Source: an uncultured Mycoplasma sp. (GTDB lineage Bacteria > Bacillota_I > Bacilli_A > RF39 > UBA660). Taken from it: DNA of 64,000 nucleotides. The notes below the pieces were generated by a model, which worked only from the letters and a program-made list of their open reading frames with translations, was not told the origin of the DNA and ran no database searches. The DNA lies in NCBI GenBank assembly GCA_902493595.1, contig CABUPU010000001.1:62001-126000 (forward strand), written 5' to 3'. Numbering within the stretch: position 1 is the stretch's first letter; each line of letters starts with the position of its first letter. The position numbers were made by a program, and so were the translations under genes. Of the stretch, positions 32,406 to 42,420 are shown piece after piece.

Positions 32406-34340
32406 ATGAAAGAATATAAAAGAAAAAGCGTATTTATAATTTATTTTTTATCATTTTTGTATATGGAATTTGTCTATAGATTTTTATTATACAAAAAAGT
32501 TTTTGTGTTATCTAATATTAATATGATTATTTTTACACTAGGATATAGTATTTTAATGTATGTTTTAACAAGAATTTTTAGTGAAAAACTTAATAAATTT
32601 ATATTTTATTTTACATTTGTGTTCTGGTCTTTATGGTTTTCTGCACAATATGTTGTAAAGGGTTTTTTTGACTTTTATATTTCTTTTTCTGTACTTCAAA
32701 TTGCTGATCAAGTTACTTCATTTTTAGGTAAAGCAGTTATTGAAACTGCCAAAAGACTTCCAGGAATAATTCTTTTATGCATACCATTAATTTTAGTAAT
32801 TATTTTTAAAAGAAAAATTTATTTTAAAAGAACTAATGGTTATAAAATTGGTATGGCTTTAATAATGTTAATATTTTCTGGTATTGGATATGTTTATTCA
32901 CTTAATATTGGTAAAGAAAAATCATTTAGTCCTTATGAACTATTTTATCATGTAAATAATCCTGCGCTTAATATTGAAAAAGAGGGTATTATTAATACAT
33001 TTTTTATTGATAGTTATCGTTTTATATTTGGTTTCGAAGAAAAAATATATGATAGTAATGGCGTCACAAATAATGTAGAAACAAATTATGAACCCAATAC
33101 ATTAGACATAGATTTTGATTCATTACTTAATGATTATGCTGGTAATAATAAGGTTACAACACTTACAAATTATATTAAAGATAAATATACTTACCAAAAT
33201 GAATATACTGGAAAATTTAAAGGTAAAAATTTAATCTTATTTATGGGAGAAAGTTTTAATGAAATAGCTGTAAGAAAGGATATTACTCCAACTTTATATC
33301 AATTAGCAAATAATGGTTTTGTATTTTCTAATTATTATACTCCAACAATATATTCGACTATAGGTGGAGAATTTCAAGAATTAACTGGACTATATGCAAA
33401 TTTTTCTTCATTAAAATCATTTAGAAATGGTACTAATTCATTTCCATATGGAATAGGTAATTTATTTAAAAATGAAGGCTATAATGTTTATGCATATCAT
33501 AATAATTCTTATGCTTTTCAAGATAGAAATGTTTATTTAAAAACTTTAGGTTTTGATAATTTTTTAGCATGTTATAATGGCCTTGAAAAAAGAATTAATT
33601 GTCGCATTTGGCCTCAAAGTGATGTAGAAATGATTGATTCAACCACGAATGATTATATTAATAGTGATAAACCTTTTATGGTATTTTATGCAACTGTATC
33701 TGGTCATGCAGGTTATAGTTTTTCAGAAAATGCAATGGCTAGAAAACATAAAGAGGAAATTGAAAAATATAATTTAGGTTATAGTGAAGGACCACTTTCT
33801 TATTTAGCCGCGAATATGGAACTTGATGATGCTTTAGAAAGTTTAATAAATAAATTAAAAGATGCTGGTAAACTAGAGGATACAGTAATTGCTTTAGTCG
33901 GAGATCACTATCCATATGAACTATCAATTGATGAAATAAACGAAATTTCTAGTTATAAAAAGGATGCTAAAATTGAGGTAAATCATAGTAAATTTATTTT
34001 ATATAATAGTGCTATGGAAAATGTCAATATATCAAAAGTAGGTAGTTCAATTGATGTACTTCCTACAATATATAATTTATTTAATTTAAAATATGATTCA
34101 AGACTTATTATTGGTACAGATTTATTAAGTACTAGTGATGGTCTTGCAATGTTTGATAATCGTTCTTGGGTTACTGATAAAGGAACGTATTTTACCGCTA
34201 CCGGAGAGTTTATTAAAAAAGATGATGTAAGTGATGACTATGTTAATAAACAAATGCAAATAGTTAATAATAAAATTAATTTAAGTAGTTATTTTATGGA
34301 TACAAACTATTATAACATTGTAAGTAATTATGTTAAATGA
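32406..34340 (+). CDS. LTA-synthase-family sulfatase-fold membrane protein
   Basis: A 644-residue protein with five N-terminal membrane helices (about 10-165) and an outer LTA-synthase-type domain. The active-site region is LILFMGESFNEIA near residue 276, with a PTIYSTIGGEFQ segment near 315 carrying the likely catalytic Thr. Later motifs are HAGYSF near 438 and VGDHYPYE near 500. The family polymerises glycerol phosphate from phosphatidylglycerol or transfers one unit to another glycan. The ATG at 32406 is preferred over an upstream in-frame TTG, which overlaps the TATAAT. There is no ribosome site. Confidence 0.8.
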   Translation: MKEYKRKSVFIIYFLSFLYMEFVYRFLLYKKVFVLSNINMIIFTLGYSILMYVLTRIFSEKLNKFIFYFTFVFWSLWFSAQYVVKGFFDFYISFSVLQIADQVTSFLGKAVIETAKRLPGIILLCIPLILVIIFKRKIYFKRTNGYKIGMALIMLIFSGIGYVYSLNIGKEKSFSPYELFYHVNNPALNIEKEGIINTFFIDSYRFIFGFEEKIYDSNGVTNNVETNYEPNTLDIDFDSLLNDYAGNNKVTTLTNYIKDKYTYQNEYTGKFKGKNLILFMGESFNEIAVRKDITPTLYQLANNGFVFSNYYTPTIYSTIGGEFQELTGLYANFSSLKSFRNGTNSFPYGIGNLFKNEGYNVYAYHNNSYAFQDRNVYLKTLGFDNFLACYNGLEKRINCRIWPQSDVEMIDSTTNDYINSDKPFMVFYATVSGHAGYSFSENAMARKHKEEIEKYNLGYSEGPLSYLAANMELDDALESLINKLKDAGKLEDTVIALVGDHYPYELSIDEINEISSYKKDAKIEVNHSKFILYNSAMENVNISKVGSSIDVLPTIYNLFNLKYDSRLIIGTDLLSTSDGLAMFDNRSWVTDKGTYFTATGEFIKKDDVSDDYVNKQMQIVNNKINLSSYFMDTNYYNIVSNYVK

Positions 34341-34395
34341 CTTGTAAAAATACTATAAATTTGATAAGATTAATTAAGAATAGAGAGGATTATCT

Positions 34396-35037
34396 ATGAG
34401 TGAAAAAGATAAATTAAAATCACAAGTTTATTTAATAATTTTCATATTTATATTTTTAATGATTGTGGTAACTGGTGTTTATGCATACTACATAACAAAA
34501 GACTTTAAATATGGTTCATTTGATGTTGAAGTTAAAACAAAAGGTGTTGATACTTTAAAAATTAAAAGTGGAAATGATATAAATATTAATGTAAATGATC
34601 ATAACTTTATTAAGGATGTTGGACATTCAATTACTGGAGAAACTTCAATAGATGTAAATCTTGATACTACTAAAGAAAAAATAAAATATTGTTATGATGT
34701 GTATTATGAAGCACCAGAATATGAAGTGTTTAAGTATAGTAATTATCCAAATAGTGAACTTACTTTAAATGTATATTCAAAAGTAAATGATGAAGAAGAA
34801 AAACTTCTTATAGAAAATATGGATATAACAACAATAACAGGAAAAGTAAATATTCCAATAAATTTAAATATAGATAATTATGAACATAGTATAGATACAG
34901 TAAAAAGGGTAAATAAGAACATTAAATATATAGCAAGAGTTACTTATAACTATTTTGAAGATATTGATCAAGGCATTAATGATGGAGCAAATTATAAAGC
35001 TAAATTTAATATTGATAATGTAAGAGAGTGTAAATAA
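34396..35037 (+). CDS. SipW-type (TasA/camelysin-like) secreted protein candidate
   Basis: A 213-residue protein with a signal anchor (about 10-31) ending TGVYAYYITKDF. This YAYY/FAYF pattern after the hydrophobic stretch is typical of SipW-dependent precursors. The rest is beta-rich, with a Cys near 95 and a C-terminal Cys (VRECK). Its upstream TTTGATAAGATTAA resembles the promoter region of the two tandem anchored genes. It may form extracellular fibres. No SipW peptidase gene is seen in this window. GAGAGGA site present. Confidence 0.6.
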   Translation: MSEKDKLKSQVYLIIFIFIFLMIVVTGVYAYYITKDFKYGSFDVEVKTKGVDTLKIKSGNDININVNDHNFIKDVGHSITGETSIDVNLDTTKEKIKYCYDVYYEAPEYEVFKYSNYPNSELTLNVYSKVNDEEEKLLIENMDITTITGKVNIPINLNIDNYEHSIDTVKRVNKNIKYIARVTYNYFEDIDQGINDGANYKAKFNIDNVRECK

Positions 35038-35101
35038 CACTTTCTTTTTCTCTATGTGGACTTTTTATAAGAAATTTTGTATAATTTTATTGGTGATAGA
35101 A

Positions 35102-35818
35102 ATGAAAGCATTATTATTAACATTATTAACAGGAATATTTTTCTTAATTGGTATTTTTATTAATAAATTATTTAAATCAAATAAATTAGTCGAGGCTTTT
35201 TCTATTGGAATGTCTTTTATAGTTCTTTTTAATATTATCTTTTTTGATATAGTTCCTGAAATAAAAGAATTTTTTGATTTTAAATATTTTTTGATAGTAA
35301 TTCTTGGCTTTTCACTTCTTAAAATTCTTGACTTTTTTGTGCCGGATCATAATCATCATCATAAAGAAAAACTTGATAATATAAAAGAACATAATAATCA
35401 TCAAACTCATTTAGGTGTTATAACAATTCTTGCTTTACTATTACATAATATAATTGAAAATATGGTTTTATATAATATAACTTTAGGAAGTTTTAAAACT
35501 GGTTTAGTTTTATGTTTGGGAATAGGACTACATAATATTCCCTTAGGATTTCAAATTGAAAGTGGTTTAAAAGGTAAAAATAAATTTAAAGTTTTCATTC
35601 TTACAATGTCTGGATTTATCGGTGGACTAATATGTTATTTCTTTAAAAGTATTCCACTTTATATAACAAATTATTTATTATCATTCACACTAGGAATGCT
35701 TATCTATTTATGCTTTTTTGAACTTCTTAAGGAGTTATTTGTTAATAGAAAAAATAAAGGTACTTATTTTGGTATAGGACTTGGAATAATACTTGTTATT
35801 ATTTTACACATTTTATAA
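35102..35818 (+). CDS. ZIP-family divalent metal transporter
   Basis: A 238-residue membrane protein with about eight helices. The start is ATG 35102 with GGTGAT upstream. A cytoplasmic His-rich loop (DHNHHHKEK and HNNHQTH) lies near residues 80-100. The metal-path motif is ALLLHNIIENM near 112 and GLHNIPLGFQIE near 143. ZIP proteins import zinc or manganese. The zinc preference is inferred from ZupT-type motifs. Confidence 0.82.
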   Translation: MKALLLTLLTGIFFLIGIFINKLFKSNKLVEAFSIGMSFIVLFNIIFFDIVPEIKEFFDFKYFLIVILGFSLLKILDFFVPDHNHHHKEKLDNIKEHNNHQTHLGVITILALLLHNIIENMVLYNITLGSFKTGLVLCLGIGLHNIPLGFQIESGLKGKNKFKVFILTMSGFIGGLICYFFKSIPLYITNYLLSFTLGMLIYLCFFELLKELFVNRKNKGTYFGIGLGIILVIILHIL

Positions 35819-35827
35819 AGGAGAATT

Positions 35828-36709
35828 ATGAAGAAGGTTGTAATATTTGGTGGAGCAGGAAGTATTGGCTTATCATTAATTAAATATTTACTTTCCGAAG
35901 GTAAATATGAGATTACTGTTGTGGATTTAAAAAATAAAGATACAATTAAAAGATTAAAAAGATATAAAAAAAGAGTTAATATTATTTATTCTGACTGTTT
36001 TGATCGTGGTTTAATTGACTTTCTAATAAAAACTCACGATTATGTTATTAATTTAGCATCATGTGTATTACCTCTTGCAAATTATAAAGAGGATCTTGCT
36101 AATAAAATAGAGTTTGGTGTTACTGAAAATATTATTAAAGCAATTACTTATTATAATCCTAATTGCACTTTAATTTATGGTAGTAGTACAAGTATTTTTG
36201 AAAATTTAGATACATATTATAACAAAGCAAAGATTAAAACAGAAAAGCTTGTTACAAGTAAATGTAAAAATTATGTTATTGTAAGATTTCCCTTGGTACT
36301 TTGTGATTTAACATGTGAACCATTTATTTATACAGTTAAAAAGGATAATTTAGTATCATGTATTACTAAAGAAGATGGTGCATATGCAGTATGTAAAATT
36401 TTAGATAATTTAGATAAAGTGAATAAAAAAGAAATTAATTTAGGTAATATTGAGTGTAAATATGAAGACATACTCAATAATATTTTAAAATATCATGGAC
36501 TTTCATTTAACTATATTTTATCAAGAATATTTTTAAGTAAAGATATGTCTTTTCCAACACTTAATGATTCAAAAAAATATGAAAAGATTTTAGAGTATTC
36601 AAGTGATTCATTAGATAGCTATTTTATGAGACAAAAACGAAGAAGTAGACATAGAAAAATTAATATTTTATTAGGTAAATTCATACTTTTAATTAAGAAA
36701 GGAAGGTAG
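35828..36709 (+). CDS. NAD-dependent epimerase/dehydratase-like protein
   Basis: A 293-residue extended SDR-like protein with the dinucleotide motif GGAGSIGLSLI near residues 8-18. VVDLKN follows, and YGSSTSIF is near 118. A Tyr-Tyr-Asn-Lys-Ala-Lys segment (YYNKAKIKTEKL) holds a likely YxxxK. The C-terminus is basic (RQKRRSRHRK). It may modify a nucleotide sugar, but the substrate is unknown. It is followed by the patatin gene one base later, suggesting an operon with the ZIP gene. Confidence 0.65.
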   Translation: MKKVVIFGGAGSIGLSLIKYLLSEGKYEITVVDLKNKDTIKRLKRYKKRVNIIYSDCFDRGLIDFLIKTHDYVINLASCVLPLANYKEDLANKIEFGVTENIIKAITYYNPNCTLIYGSSTSIFENLDTYYNKAKIKTEKLVTSKCKNYVIVRFPLVLCDLTCEPFIYTVKKDNLVSCITKEDGAYAVCKILDNLDKVNKKEINLGNIECKYEDILNNILKYHGLSFNYILSRIFLSKDMSFPTLNDSKKYEKILEYSSDSLDSYFMRQKRRSRHRKINILLGKFILLIKKGR

Positions 36710-36710
36710 T

Positions 36711-37757
36711 ATGGTAGGACTTGCATTAGCTGGAGGGGGAGTTAAAGGTAGTTATCAAATTGGTGCTTATATGGCCTTTAAAAAATGTCATATTAAATTT
36801 GATGGTGTATGTGGAACCTCAATTGGTTCATTTAATGCTGCAATGATTGCTGCAGGAAGAGAAGAAGAACTTCTTGATTTTTGGCTTAATGCAGATATTG
36901 GTAAAATACTTGGTTATGAAAAAAAATATGTTGATTTAGTTAATAGTGATAATATAGATGAATTAGAACTTTTAAAATCAAGTTTTGATAATTTTGTAAA
37001 TATTATAAAAAATAAAGGCATAAGTATCGAAGGACTTCAGTCTACTTTAAAAGATTTTAATTTAGAACCTGATATTAGAAATAGTAAAATGGATTTTGGA
37101 CTTATTACTTATAGACTTAAGGATTTTAAACCTTTAGAACTTTTTAAAGAGGATATGAAAAAAGGTTCTATAAATAACTATATTATTTCAAGTTGCTATT
37201 TACCAGTATTTAAAATGGAAAAACTCGAAGAGGATAGTTATTATTTTGATGGTGGTATTTATGATAATTGTCCTGCGAATATGATGCTTAAAAAAGGTTA
37301 TGATAAAGTATATCGTGTTGAACTTAAAGGCATGGGTTTTAAAAAGAAACTAATTGATAAAGATAAAGTTATAACAATAGTTCCCACAAGAAAACTATCT
37401 TCAACATTAACAGTTAATAAAAAAGCAATTACTGAAAATATTCAAATAGGTTATTTTGATACAATAAAAGTTCTTAAAAATTATCCTGGAGAAAGATATA
37501 TATTTAAAAAATGTCCTAATTGGTATTATGATTTTGTACTTAAAAATGTTTCTGATAAAGACATATTAAAATATAAAACATTATTTAATGTTAAAGATAA
37601 TAAGTCACTTGTTATTAAACTTATAGAGTATGCTATGGAAAAAGATGAAGTAACTTACTTTAATATATATAGTTTAAATAAAATGATTAAAAAATACAAA
37701 AATAGTAATCAAAAATATGGTATTTATAGAGTAATTAAGGATTTTAAATCTTTTTAA
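36711..37757 (+). CDS. Patatin-like phospholipase
   Basis: A 348-residue enzyme. Its oxyanion-hole GGGVKGSYQ lies at residues 8-16, the nucleophile motif GTSIGS at about 34-39 and the catalytic Asp in DGG near 179. It lacks a signal peptide, so acts inside the cell or at the inner membrane, cleaving acyl chains from lipids. The C-terminal 110 residues have no known domain. Overlapping transcription with the SDR gene is likely. Confidence 0.85.
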   Translation: MVGLALAGGGVKGSYQIGAYMAFKKCHIKFDGVCGTSIGSFNAAMIAAGREEELLDFWLNADIGKILGYEKKYVDLVNSDNIDELELLKSSFDNFVNIIKNKGISIEGLQSTLKDFNLEPDIRNSKMDFGLITYRLKDFKPLELFKEDMKKGSINNYIISSCYLPVFKMEKLEEDSYYFDGGIYDNCPANMMLKKGYDKVYRVELKGMGFKKKLIDKDKVITIVPTRKLSSTLTVNKKAITENIQIGYFDTIKVLKNYPGERYIFKKCPNWYYDFVLKNVSDKDILKYKTLFNVKDNKSLVIKLIEYAMEKDEVTYFNIYSLNKMIKKYKNSNQKYGIYRVIKDFKSF

Positions 37758-37788
37758 AGATGAACTTACAAAGTTTGTCTTTTTTATT
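37757..37788 (+). terminator. Terminator after the patatin gene
   Basis: AAGATGAACT / AGTTTGTCTT (10 bp with G-U pairs) is followed by T residues. Confidence 0.75.
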
Positions 37789-37987
37789 TTTATTAATTCG
37801 ACATAATTTGACATGAGTTCATATTGTTTTGACGTATAATAAAATTAAAATAATATTTATTTTAAGATTAAAATCTTAATAAAGTAATTTAGTGTAAATG
37901 TTAAATTGATTTTTGATGTATAAAAATATATTTTTATAAACTTATAATTTACTTAAAAATACCTATACTAAATATAGGTGTTTTTAA

Positions 37988-38344
37988 ATGGATTATAATA
38001 AAATATATATAAATAGTTCAAATATAATAGATAATTTAGAAAGTATGTATTATAAAACAAATAATATAAAATTAAAAAATAAGATATTATATGAAATTAA
38101 TAAATATAAAAAACTTAATGAAATATGTTTAATTAAAAATCCAAATATTAAAGAAAATATAATTCATAAATTATCTAATGATTTCTTATTTATTATAAAA
38201 TTAAATTTTATAAATGATGAAAATATTGTAAAAAATATTATAGATTTATTTGATGATAATATTAAAAAATTTTCTAGTAGAAAGTATTTATTTTATAAAA
38301 ATTTACTTGAAAAAAGTAAAATTAATTTTAAATATATTAAATAA
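37988..38344 (+). CDS. Small hypothetical helical protein
   Basis: A 118-residue protein rich in Lys, Asn and Ile, with no signal or membrane segment. It is predicted to be mainly helical. No family recognised. A weak TATAGGTG region is the only ribosome site. Part of its 3' end (AAAATTAATTTTAAATATATT) recurs at about 38529-38549, so the locus has been partly duplicated. Coding status is plausible but not certain. Confidence 0.4.
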   Translation: MDYNKIYINSSNIIDNLESMYYKTNNIKLKNKILYEINKYKKLNEICLIKNPNIKENIIHKLSNDFLFIIKLNFINDENIVKNIIDLFDDNIKKFSSRKYLFYKNLLEKSKINFKYIK

Positions 38345-38593
38345 AAATTTTTTATTCATTTGGAACAAGTGGTAAAAGTGGCAAAATTTCTCAATGGTTA
38401 TTCGTAGTATTCATTAATATAATATTGGCTAAAATAAGAGTGGTAAAGTTAAAATGAAATTATAATTTTATATATAAAATATTTTTAGTTCATAATTATT
38501 TTATGAAAAAAATATTGTCGAAAAAAGCAAAATTAATTTTAAATATATTGTTTAGAAATATTTTTTGTGATATTATTTATAATAGGTGAGGGT
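38345..38593. other. Non-coding interval with a partial gene duplicate and SGK-type remnant
   Basis: A near copy of the 3' end of the preceding gene lies around 38500-38550. At about 38365-38395 a short frame reads SGKSGK, resembling low-complexity tails also seen at about 14710 and, on the minus strand, about 39760-39810. A TATT-rich promoter region precedes the next gene's GGTGAGGG site. Confidence 0.4.
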
Positions 38594-39682
38594 ATGAAGA
38601 AAGATACTAATGTGATTATAGTAGTTATTTTAGTTGTTACTTCTTTTGCGTGTCTTTCTGTAGGCACTTCTTATGCATACCTATCAACTGTCTCGGTTGG
38701 GGGGACCCAAAATATTACTACGGGGAATTTAAGTGCTAATTTAACTATAAATGGTATGGAAAATGTTGAGATATCTCCGATGAGTGATGAAGAAGGTGTA
38801 AATCAAACTACTTATGCAAAAGTAGCTATAGATAAAAATAATCAATATACAGTATTTTATTCTTTAAGTTTAGCATATTCAATGACTAGTTTACCAAATA
38901 CAATTACAAAAGATGGTTTATTACCACTTGATTTTATTAAAGTGGCGGTTTTTGCAAGTGATACAGATTCAATAGCAAGTGCTGTTCAAATAAGTGATCC
39001 AGTTAAAATTACTGAACTTCCTATGCAAAGTGTAGATACAACTGATCATTATAATGATGAATATATGCTTACATTTAATACTTTTAAAGTGCAATCAGAT
39101 AAAAAATATTATTTTATTAAAGCATGGCTTGTTCAGGAAACACCATCTGATTTGGATGGAAAATATATTTATTTAGATGCAAATGTTAATCAAGAACCAC
39201 TTGTTAGTAAATCTTTATATAATTTCACTAATATAAGTGTAATTAATGGAAGCACTACTTTAAGTAGTGGGTATACTATAAAATTACAAAAGGGTGCTAT
39301 AACTGGAACAGCCTCACTTTCTAATGTTCCTACAGGTACTTATCTTTTAGAAGTAGTTTATAATGGAAATACTTATAGTACTACAGTAAAAATAAAGGAA
39401 ATAGATGATGTAAATACCACTGAGGGAGTATCTACTTTAAGTGGAAAAACTTGTGGTGCAAATGAACCTTTACAAAATTGTGCATATACATATTACACAA
39501 CCGTAGATAAATTAATTAGAAAAAATGATATTACTACATATAGCAATGTAAATCCAATAGCATCCTATAATGTACCTAATTCTTATGTTATAGTTGGTAA
39601 AGACTCTTTAGGTGTATCAGAAATAAGTGGGTTAAAATTAACACTTAATTCTAGTGATTATTCTATTACTTTGAGTAAATAG
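38594..39682 (+). CDS. SipW-type secreted protein with a C-terminal beta domain
   Basis: A 362-residue secreted protein. The start at 38594 has GGTGAGGG upstream. The signal region (6-28) ends VGTSYAYLSTVSV, a SipW-type cleavage context, followed by NITTGNL as in TasA/camelysin. Residues about 30-215 form the TasA-like beta domain. Residues 220-300 hold a GSTTLSSGYTIKLQ-type carboxypeptidase-regulatory-like/prealbumin-like beta domain, and two Cys flank a Gly-Ala-Asn-Glu loop near 290-300. Probably an extracellular fibre or adhesin subunit. Confidence 0.7.
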   Translation: MKKDTNVIIVVILVVTSFACLSVGTSYAYLSTVSVGGTQNITTGNLSANLTINGMENVEISPMSDEEGVNQTTYAKVAIDKNNQYTVFYSLSLAYSMTSLPNTITKDGLLPLDFIKVAVFASDTDSIASAVQISDPVKITELPMQSVDTTDHYNDEYMLTFNTFKVQSDKKYYFIKAWLVQETPSDLDGKYIYLDANVNQEPLVSKSLYNFTNISVINGSTTLSSGYTIKLQKGAITGTASLSNVPTGTYLLEVVYNGNTYSTTVKIKEIDDVNTTEGVSTLSGKTCGANEPLQNCAYTYYTTVDKLIRKNDITTYSNVNPIASYNVPNSYVIVGKDSLGVSEISGLKLTLNSSDYSITLSK

Positions 39683-39683
39683 T

Positions 39684-39705
39684 AAGTGATTTATTCACTT
39701 TTTTA
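39684..39705 (+). terminator. Terminator after the 38.6 kb secreted protein
   Basis: AAGTGA / TCACTT is followed by T residues. Confidence 0.7.
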
Positions 39706-39963
39706 TTTGTATAAAAGTTTTATTAGACAAATAATATATACAATTACTATATATTTTTTGCCGCTTTTTTGCTGCTTTTTTGCCACTTTTCACAATCTTT
39801 TTGCTGCTTTTAACTTTTTTTATTTTTTTATAAAATGGTTAGATTTTATATATAAAAATGTATTGAAAACACAATATTAACTATTTTAAGAGAAAAAATC
39901 TCCTAAAAAGTATTATTATGTATAAATTTGTGATATAATAATATCAGAAGAGGAGGAATAAAT

Positions 39964-41157
39964 ATGTTATTACAATTTAAATTTAAGAATCATAAATGCT
40001 TTTATGATGAAACTATTTTAGACTTAATGGCTACACAAGAAAAAAGACATCTTGAATCAACAATTAATGTTAATGGTAATAATATTTTACCAATTATTGC
40101 AATTCACGGTGCTAATGCCTCTGGGAAAAGTAGTGCTCTTGAGACTCTTGATTTTATGTTCAATTTTGTGAAATATTCTAATAGGATGGATATTAATAAT
40201 GATTTACCAACAATTCCTTTTGCATTTAGTGAAAAAAGTTTAAATGAAAATAGTGAGTATGAAATATCAGTTTGTTTGAATGATTTTGAATATCGCTACG
40301 GTTTTTCACTTAACAAAAATCAAATTAGTGAAGAATGGCTTTATACAAAGAAGTTTACTGCAAATACTAAAGCAAGTCAAAAAATTATTTTTGAAAGAAT
40401 TAATAATAAAGTTTTATTTGGAAAATCATATACAAAATATAAAAAAACTTGGAATTTATTTGGAAAGGAAATAAATGTTAGTAAATTATTAATTTTAAGT
40501 AATTTAGCATTAAAAGAAGAATCTGGAATTTTAAGGGATTTGTATAATTATATTTGTAAATTTGATTTTAAGATTGAAAGTGAATTTAAAAATGCAAGTA
40601 TCGATATACTTTGTAAAGATAATTTAATTTATAATAAATTTCAAAAATTTATTAATGATTTTGACCCTTGCTTAATGGGAATTAATATTGAAACAATTGA
40701 TACTCCAGAAGGAAAAAAATATAATATAAGTGGTATTCACAAAAATGTTGATGACTTAAAATCTAAAGTTTTAATCCCTTTGTATAATGAGTCCAATGGA
40801 ACAATCCGTATGTTTAACATAATGCCTTCGATTCTAAAAAATCTTGAAATCGGAGGACTTCTTTGCATTGATGAAATCGATGTTAAACTTCATCCATTAT
40901 TATTTAGAAAAATAGTTCAAATGTATATGGATAAAACTATTAATAAGAATAATGCACAATTAATTTATACAGCACATTCAACATTTTTATTTAATAGTGA
41001 AAATCTAAGAAGGGATGAACTTTATTTAGTAGACAAAGACGAATTTGGTAAATCAAATTTATATTCTTTATCCGAATTTAGAAATTTAAGAACTGATGCT
41101 GATTATGAAAAAAAATATCTATCGGGTCAATTTGGGGCTATTCCATATGAAAAATAG
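39964..41157 (+). CDS. RloA/AbiLi-type AAA ATPase
   Basis: A 397-residue SMC-like ATPase of the overcoming-lysogenisation/RloA type. It opens with FKFKNHKCFYDETILDL, Walker A is GANASGKSS near residues 50-58 and the Walker B/signature end is LLCIDEIDVKLHP near 300, followed by YTAHST. It has no long coiled coil. With the RloB-like gene 8 bases later it forms a two-gene module like lactococcal AbiL, which stops phage growth, and like RloA-RloB pairs near restriction systems. A GAGGAGG site and TATAAT (39934-39939) lie upstream. Confidence 0.82.
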   Translation: MLLQFKFKNHKCFYDETILDLMATQEKRHLESTINVNGNNILPIIAIHGANASGKSSALETLDFMFNFVKYSNRMDINNDLPTIPFAFSEKSLNENSEYEISVCLNDFEYRYGFSLNKNQISEEWLYTKKFTANTKASQKIIFERINNKVLFGKSYTKYKKTWNLFGKEINVSKLLILSNLALKEESGILRDLYNYICKFDFKIESEFKNASIDILCKDNLIYNKFQKFINDFDPCLMGINIETIDTPEGKKYNISGIHKNVDDLKSKVLIPLYNESNGTIRMFNIMPSILKNLEIGGLLCIDEIDVKLHPLLFRKIVQMYMDKTINKNNAQLIYTAHSTFLFNSENLRRDELYLVDKDEFGKSNLYSLSEFRNLRTDADYEKKYLSGQFGAIPYEK

Positions 41158-41165
41158 GAGTTATT

Positions 41166-41855
41166 ATGGGAAGTGATAATTTACATATAAGAAGATCAGC
41201 AGAAAGAAAATCAAGAAAAGAAAATATTTTAAAGCAAAGATCAAGTAATTGGTTAATTGTTTGTGAGGGTACCAAGACAGAACCTAATTATTTCGAAAAA
41301 GCAATTCAAGATATAAATACCAATATAGAGGATAAGTATAGATTGAAGGTTAAAGTTGTTGGCAAAGGTGTAAGTACAAAATCATTAGTTAAAGCCACTG
41401 ATTTACAAATTAAAATTGATAAATATTCTAATTCAGTTATACCATATGGAAAAATATTCGTAGTATTTGATAAAGATAGTTTTAGTGATGATGATTTTGA
41501 TGATACTATAAAAATGTGCGAAGATAATGGGTATATTCCTTTATGGTCTAATCAAGCGATTGAGTATTGGTTTTTACTACACTTTCATTATGTTAATTCA
41601 AAAATGGATAGAAAAGATTATGCAAAAAAATTAAATGAATATTTTAAAAATAGTGGAATAAATTACGAATATAAGAAAAATGATGAAAATATTTATAATC
41701 TTTTGTGTAAATATGGCTCTTTAGATAAAGCAAGAAATAATTCAAAAAAAATTAATGAGGAACATAAAAAAGATGAACCATCATTATCAGAAAGTTGTAC
41801 AGTAGTACATAAATTATTTGATGAAATAGATGAAAGATTAAAAGAGTTAGAATAG
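41166..41855 (+). CDS. RloB/AbiLii-like protein (TOPRIM-fold candidate)
   Basis: A 229-residue protein of the RloB family. Its basic N-terminus (SAERKSRKENILKQ) precedes a TOPRIM-like core: IVCEGTKTEPNYF near residue 32, VVFDKDSF near 99 and a conserved WSNQAIEYWFLLHFHY near 128-143. The Glu in CEGTKTE and the DKD acidic pair could bind metal for nucleic-acid cleavage. It is predicted to be the effector of the RloA/RloB antiviral pair. Antiphage activity is inferred from family. Confidence 0.8.
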   Translation: MGSDNLHIRRSAERKSRKENILKQRSSNWLIVCEGTKTEPNYFEKAIQDINTNIEDKYRLKVKVVGKGVSTKSLVKATDLQIKIDKYSNSVIPYGKIFVVFDKDSFSDDDFDDTIKMCEDNGYIPLWSNQAIEYWFLLHFHYVNSKMDRKDYAKKLNEYFKNSGINYEYKKNDENIYNLLCKYGSLDKARNNSKKINEEHKKDEPSLSESCTVVHKLFDEIDERLKELE

Positions 41856-41940
41856 ATTATAAATTATATTATTATTTTAAAAATTAAAAAAATCTTCGGA
41901 ATACTATTATTTTAGAAATTATATAAATAAGGATTTAAGA

Positions 41941-42420
41941 ATGGGGTTTTCTACAGAAAATAGTATGTATCCTAAAGGTATGTTAGAAGATTTACTAAAA
42001 TATATTCGTAACGAAGATATTGCTTCAGAGGATAACTGTAAAAGATTTGGGTTTTAGATACAGATTTAAATGATAAACGAATAAATGAGATAAAAGAAAT
42101 TAAATCTATATGTACTGATAACAATATAGAAATAATTATATCTTTTAAGCTTTTGAAATATGGTATGTAATGCATTATCGTAGTAATGAATTAAAGTTTC
42201 AAACAAGTAAAGATGTGAAAAGAGAACTAGAAAAGTTAAATGGTACATATAGTGAAAATTTAGATATGTATAAAGTAATTAAAGATTCAACTGAAAGTGT
42301 AAGAAAGAAAAACAATTTATTAAAGACAATAATGATTTACTAAATGATAATCCTCACACAAGTATATATAAAATTTTAGATACTACTAACGAATTTAATA
42401 ATTTAAATAAATCAAAATAA
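41941..42420 (+). pseudogene. Degenerate gene remnant after the RloAB pair
   Basis: A short frame from ATG 41941 (MGFSTENSMYPKGMLEDLL) stops after 38 codons at 42057. In a shifted frame the text resumes (LDTDLNDKRINEIKEIKS), stops again, then continues in pieces to about 42420 (ending DTTNEFNNLNKSK). This pattern of frameshifts and stops suggests a decayed coding gene of 150 or more residues. The parent family was not recognised. Confidence 0.45.

Noticed and set aside
37789..37987. TTTGACATG/TTGACG repeats resembling those at about 20374-20420
   Set aside because: The similarity is limited to short TTGACA-like words, which are likely promoter -35 elements or chance in AT-rich DNA.
39686..39880. 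Plus-strand frame of 64 codons
   Set aside because: It begins inside a terminator and encodes an all-aromatic/hydrophobic AT-driven sequence with no ribosome site.
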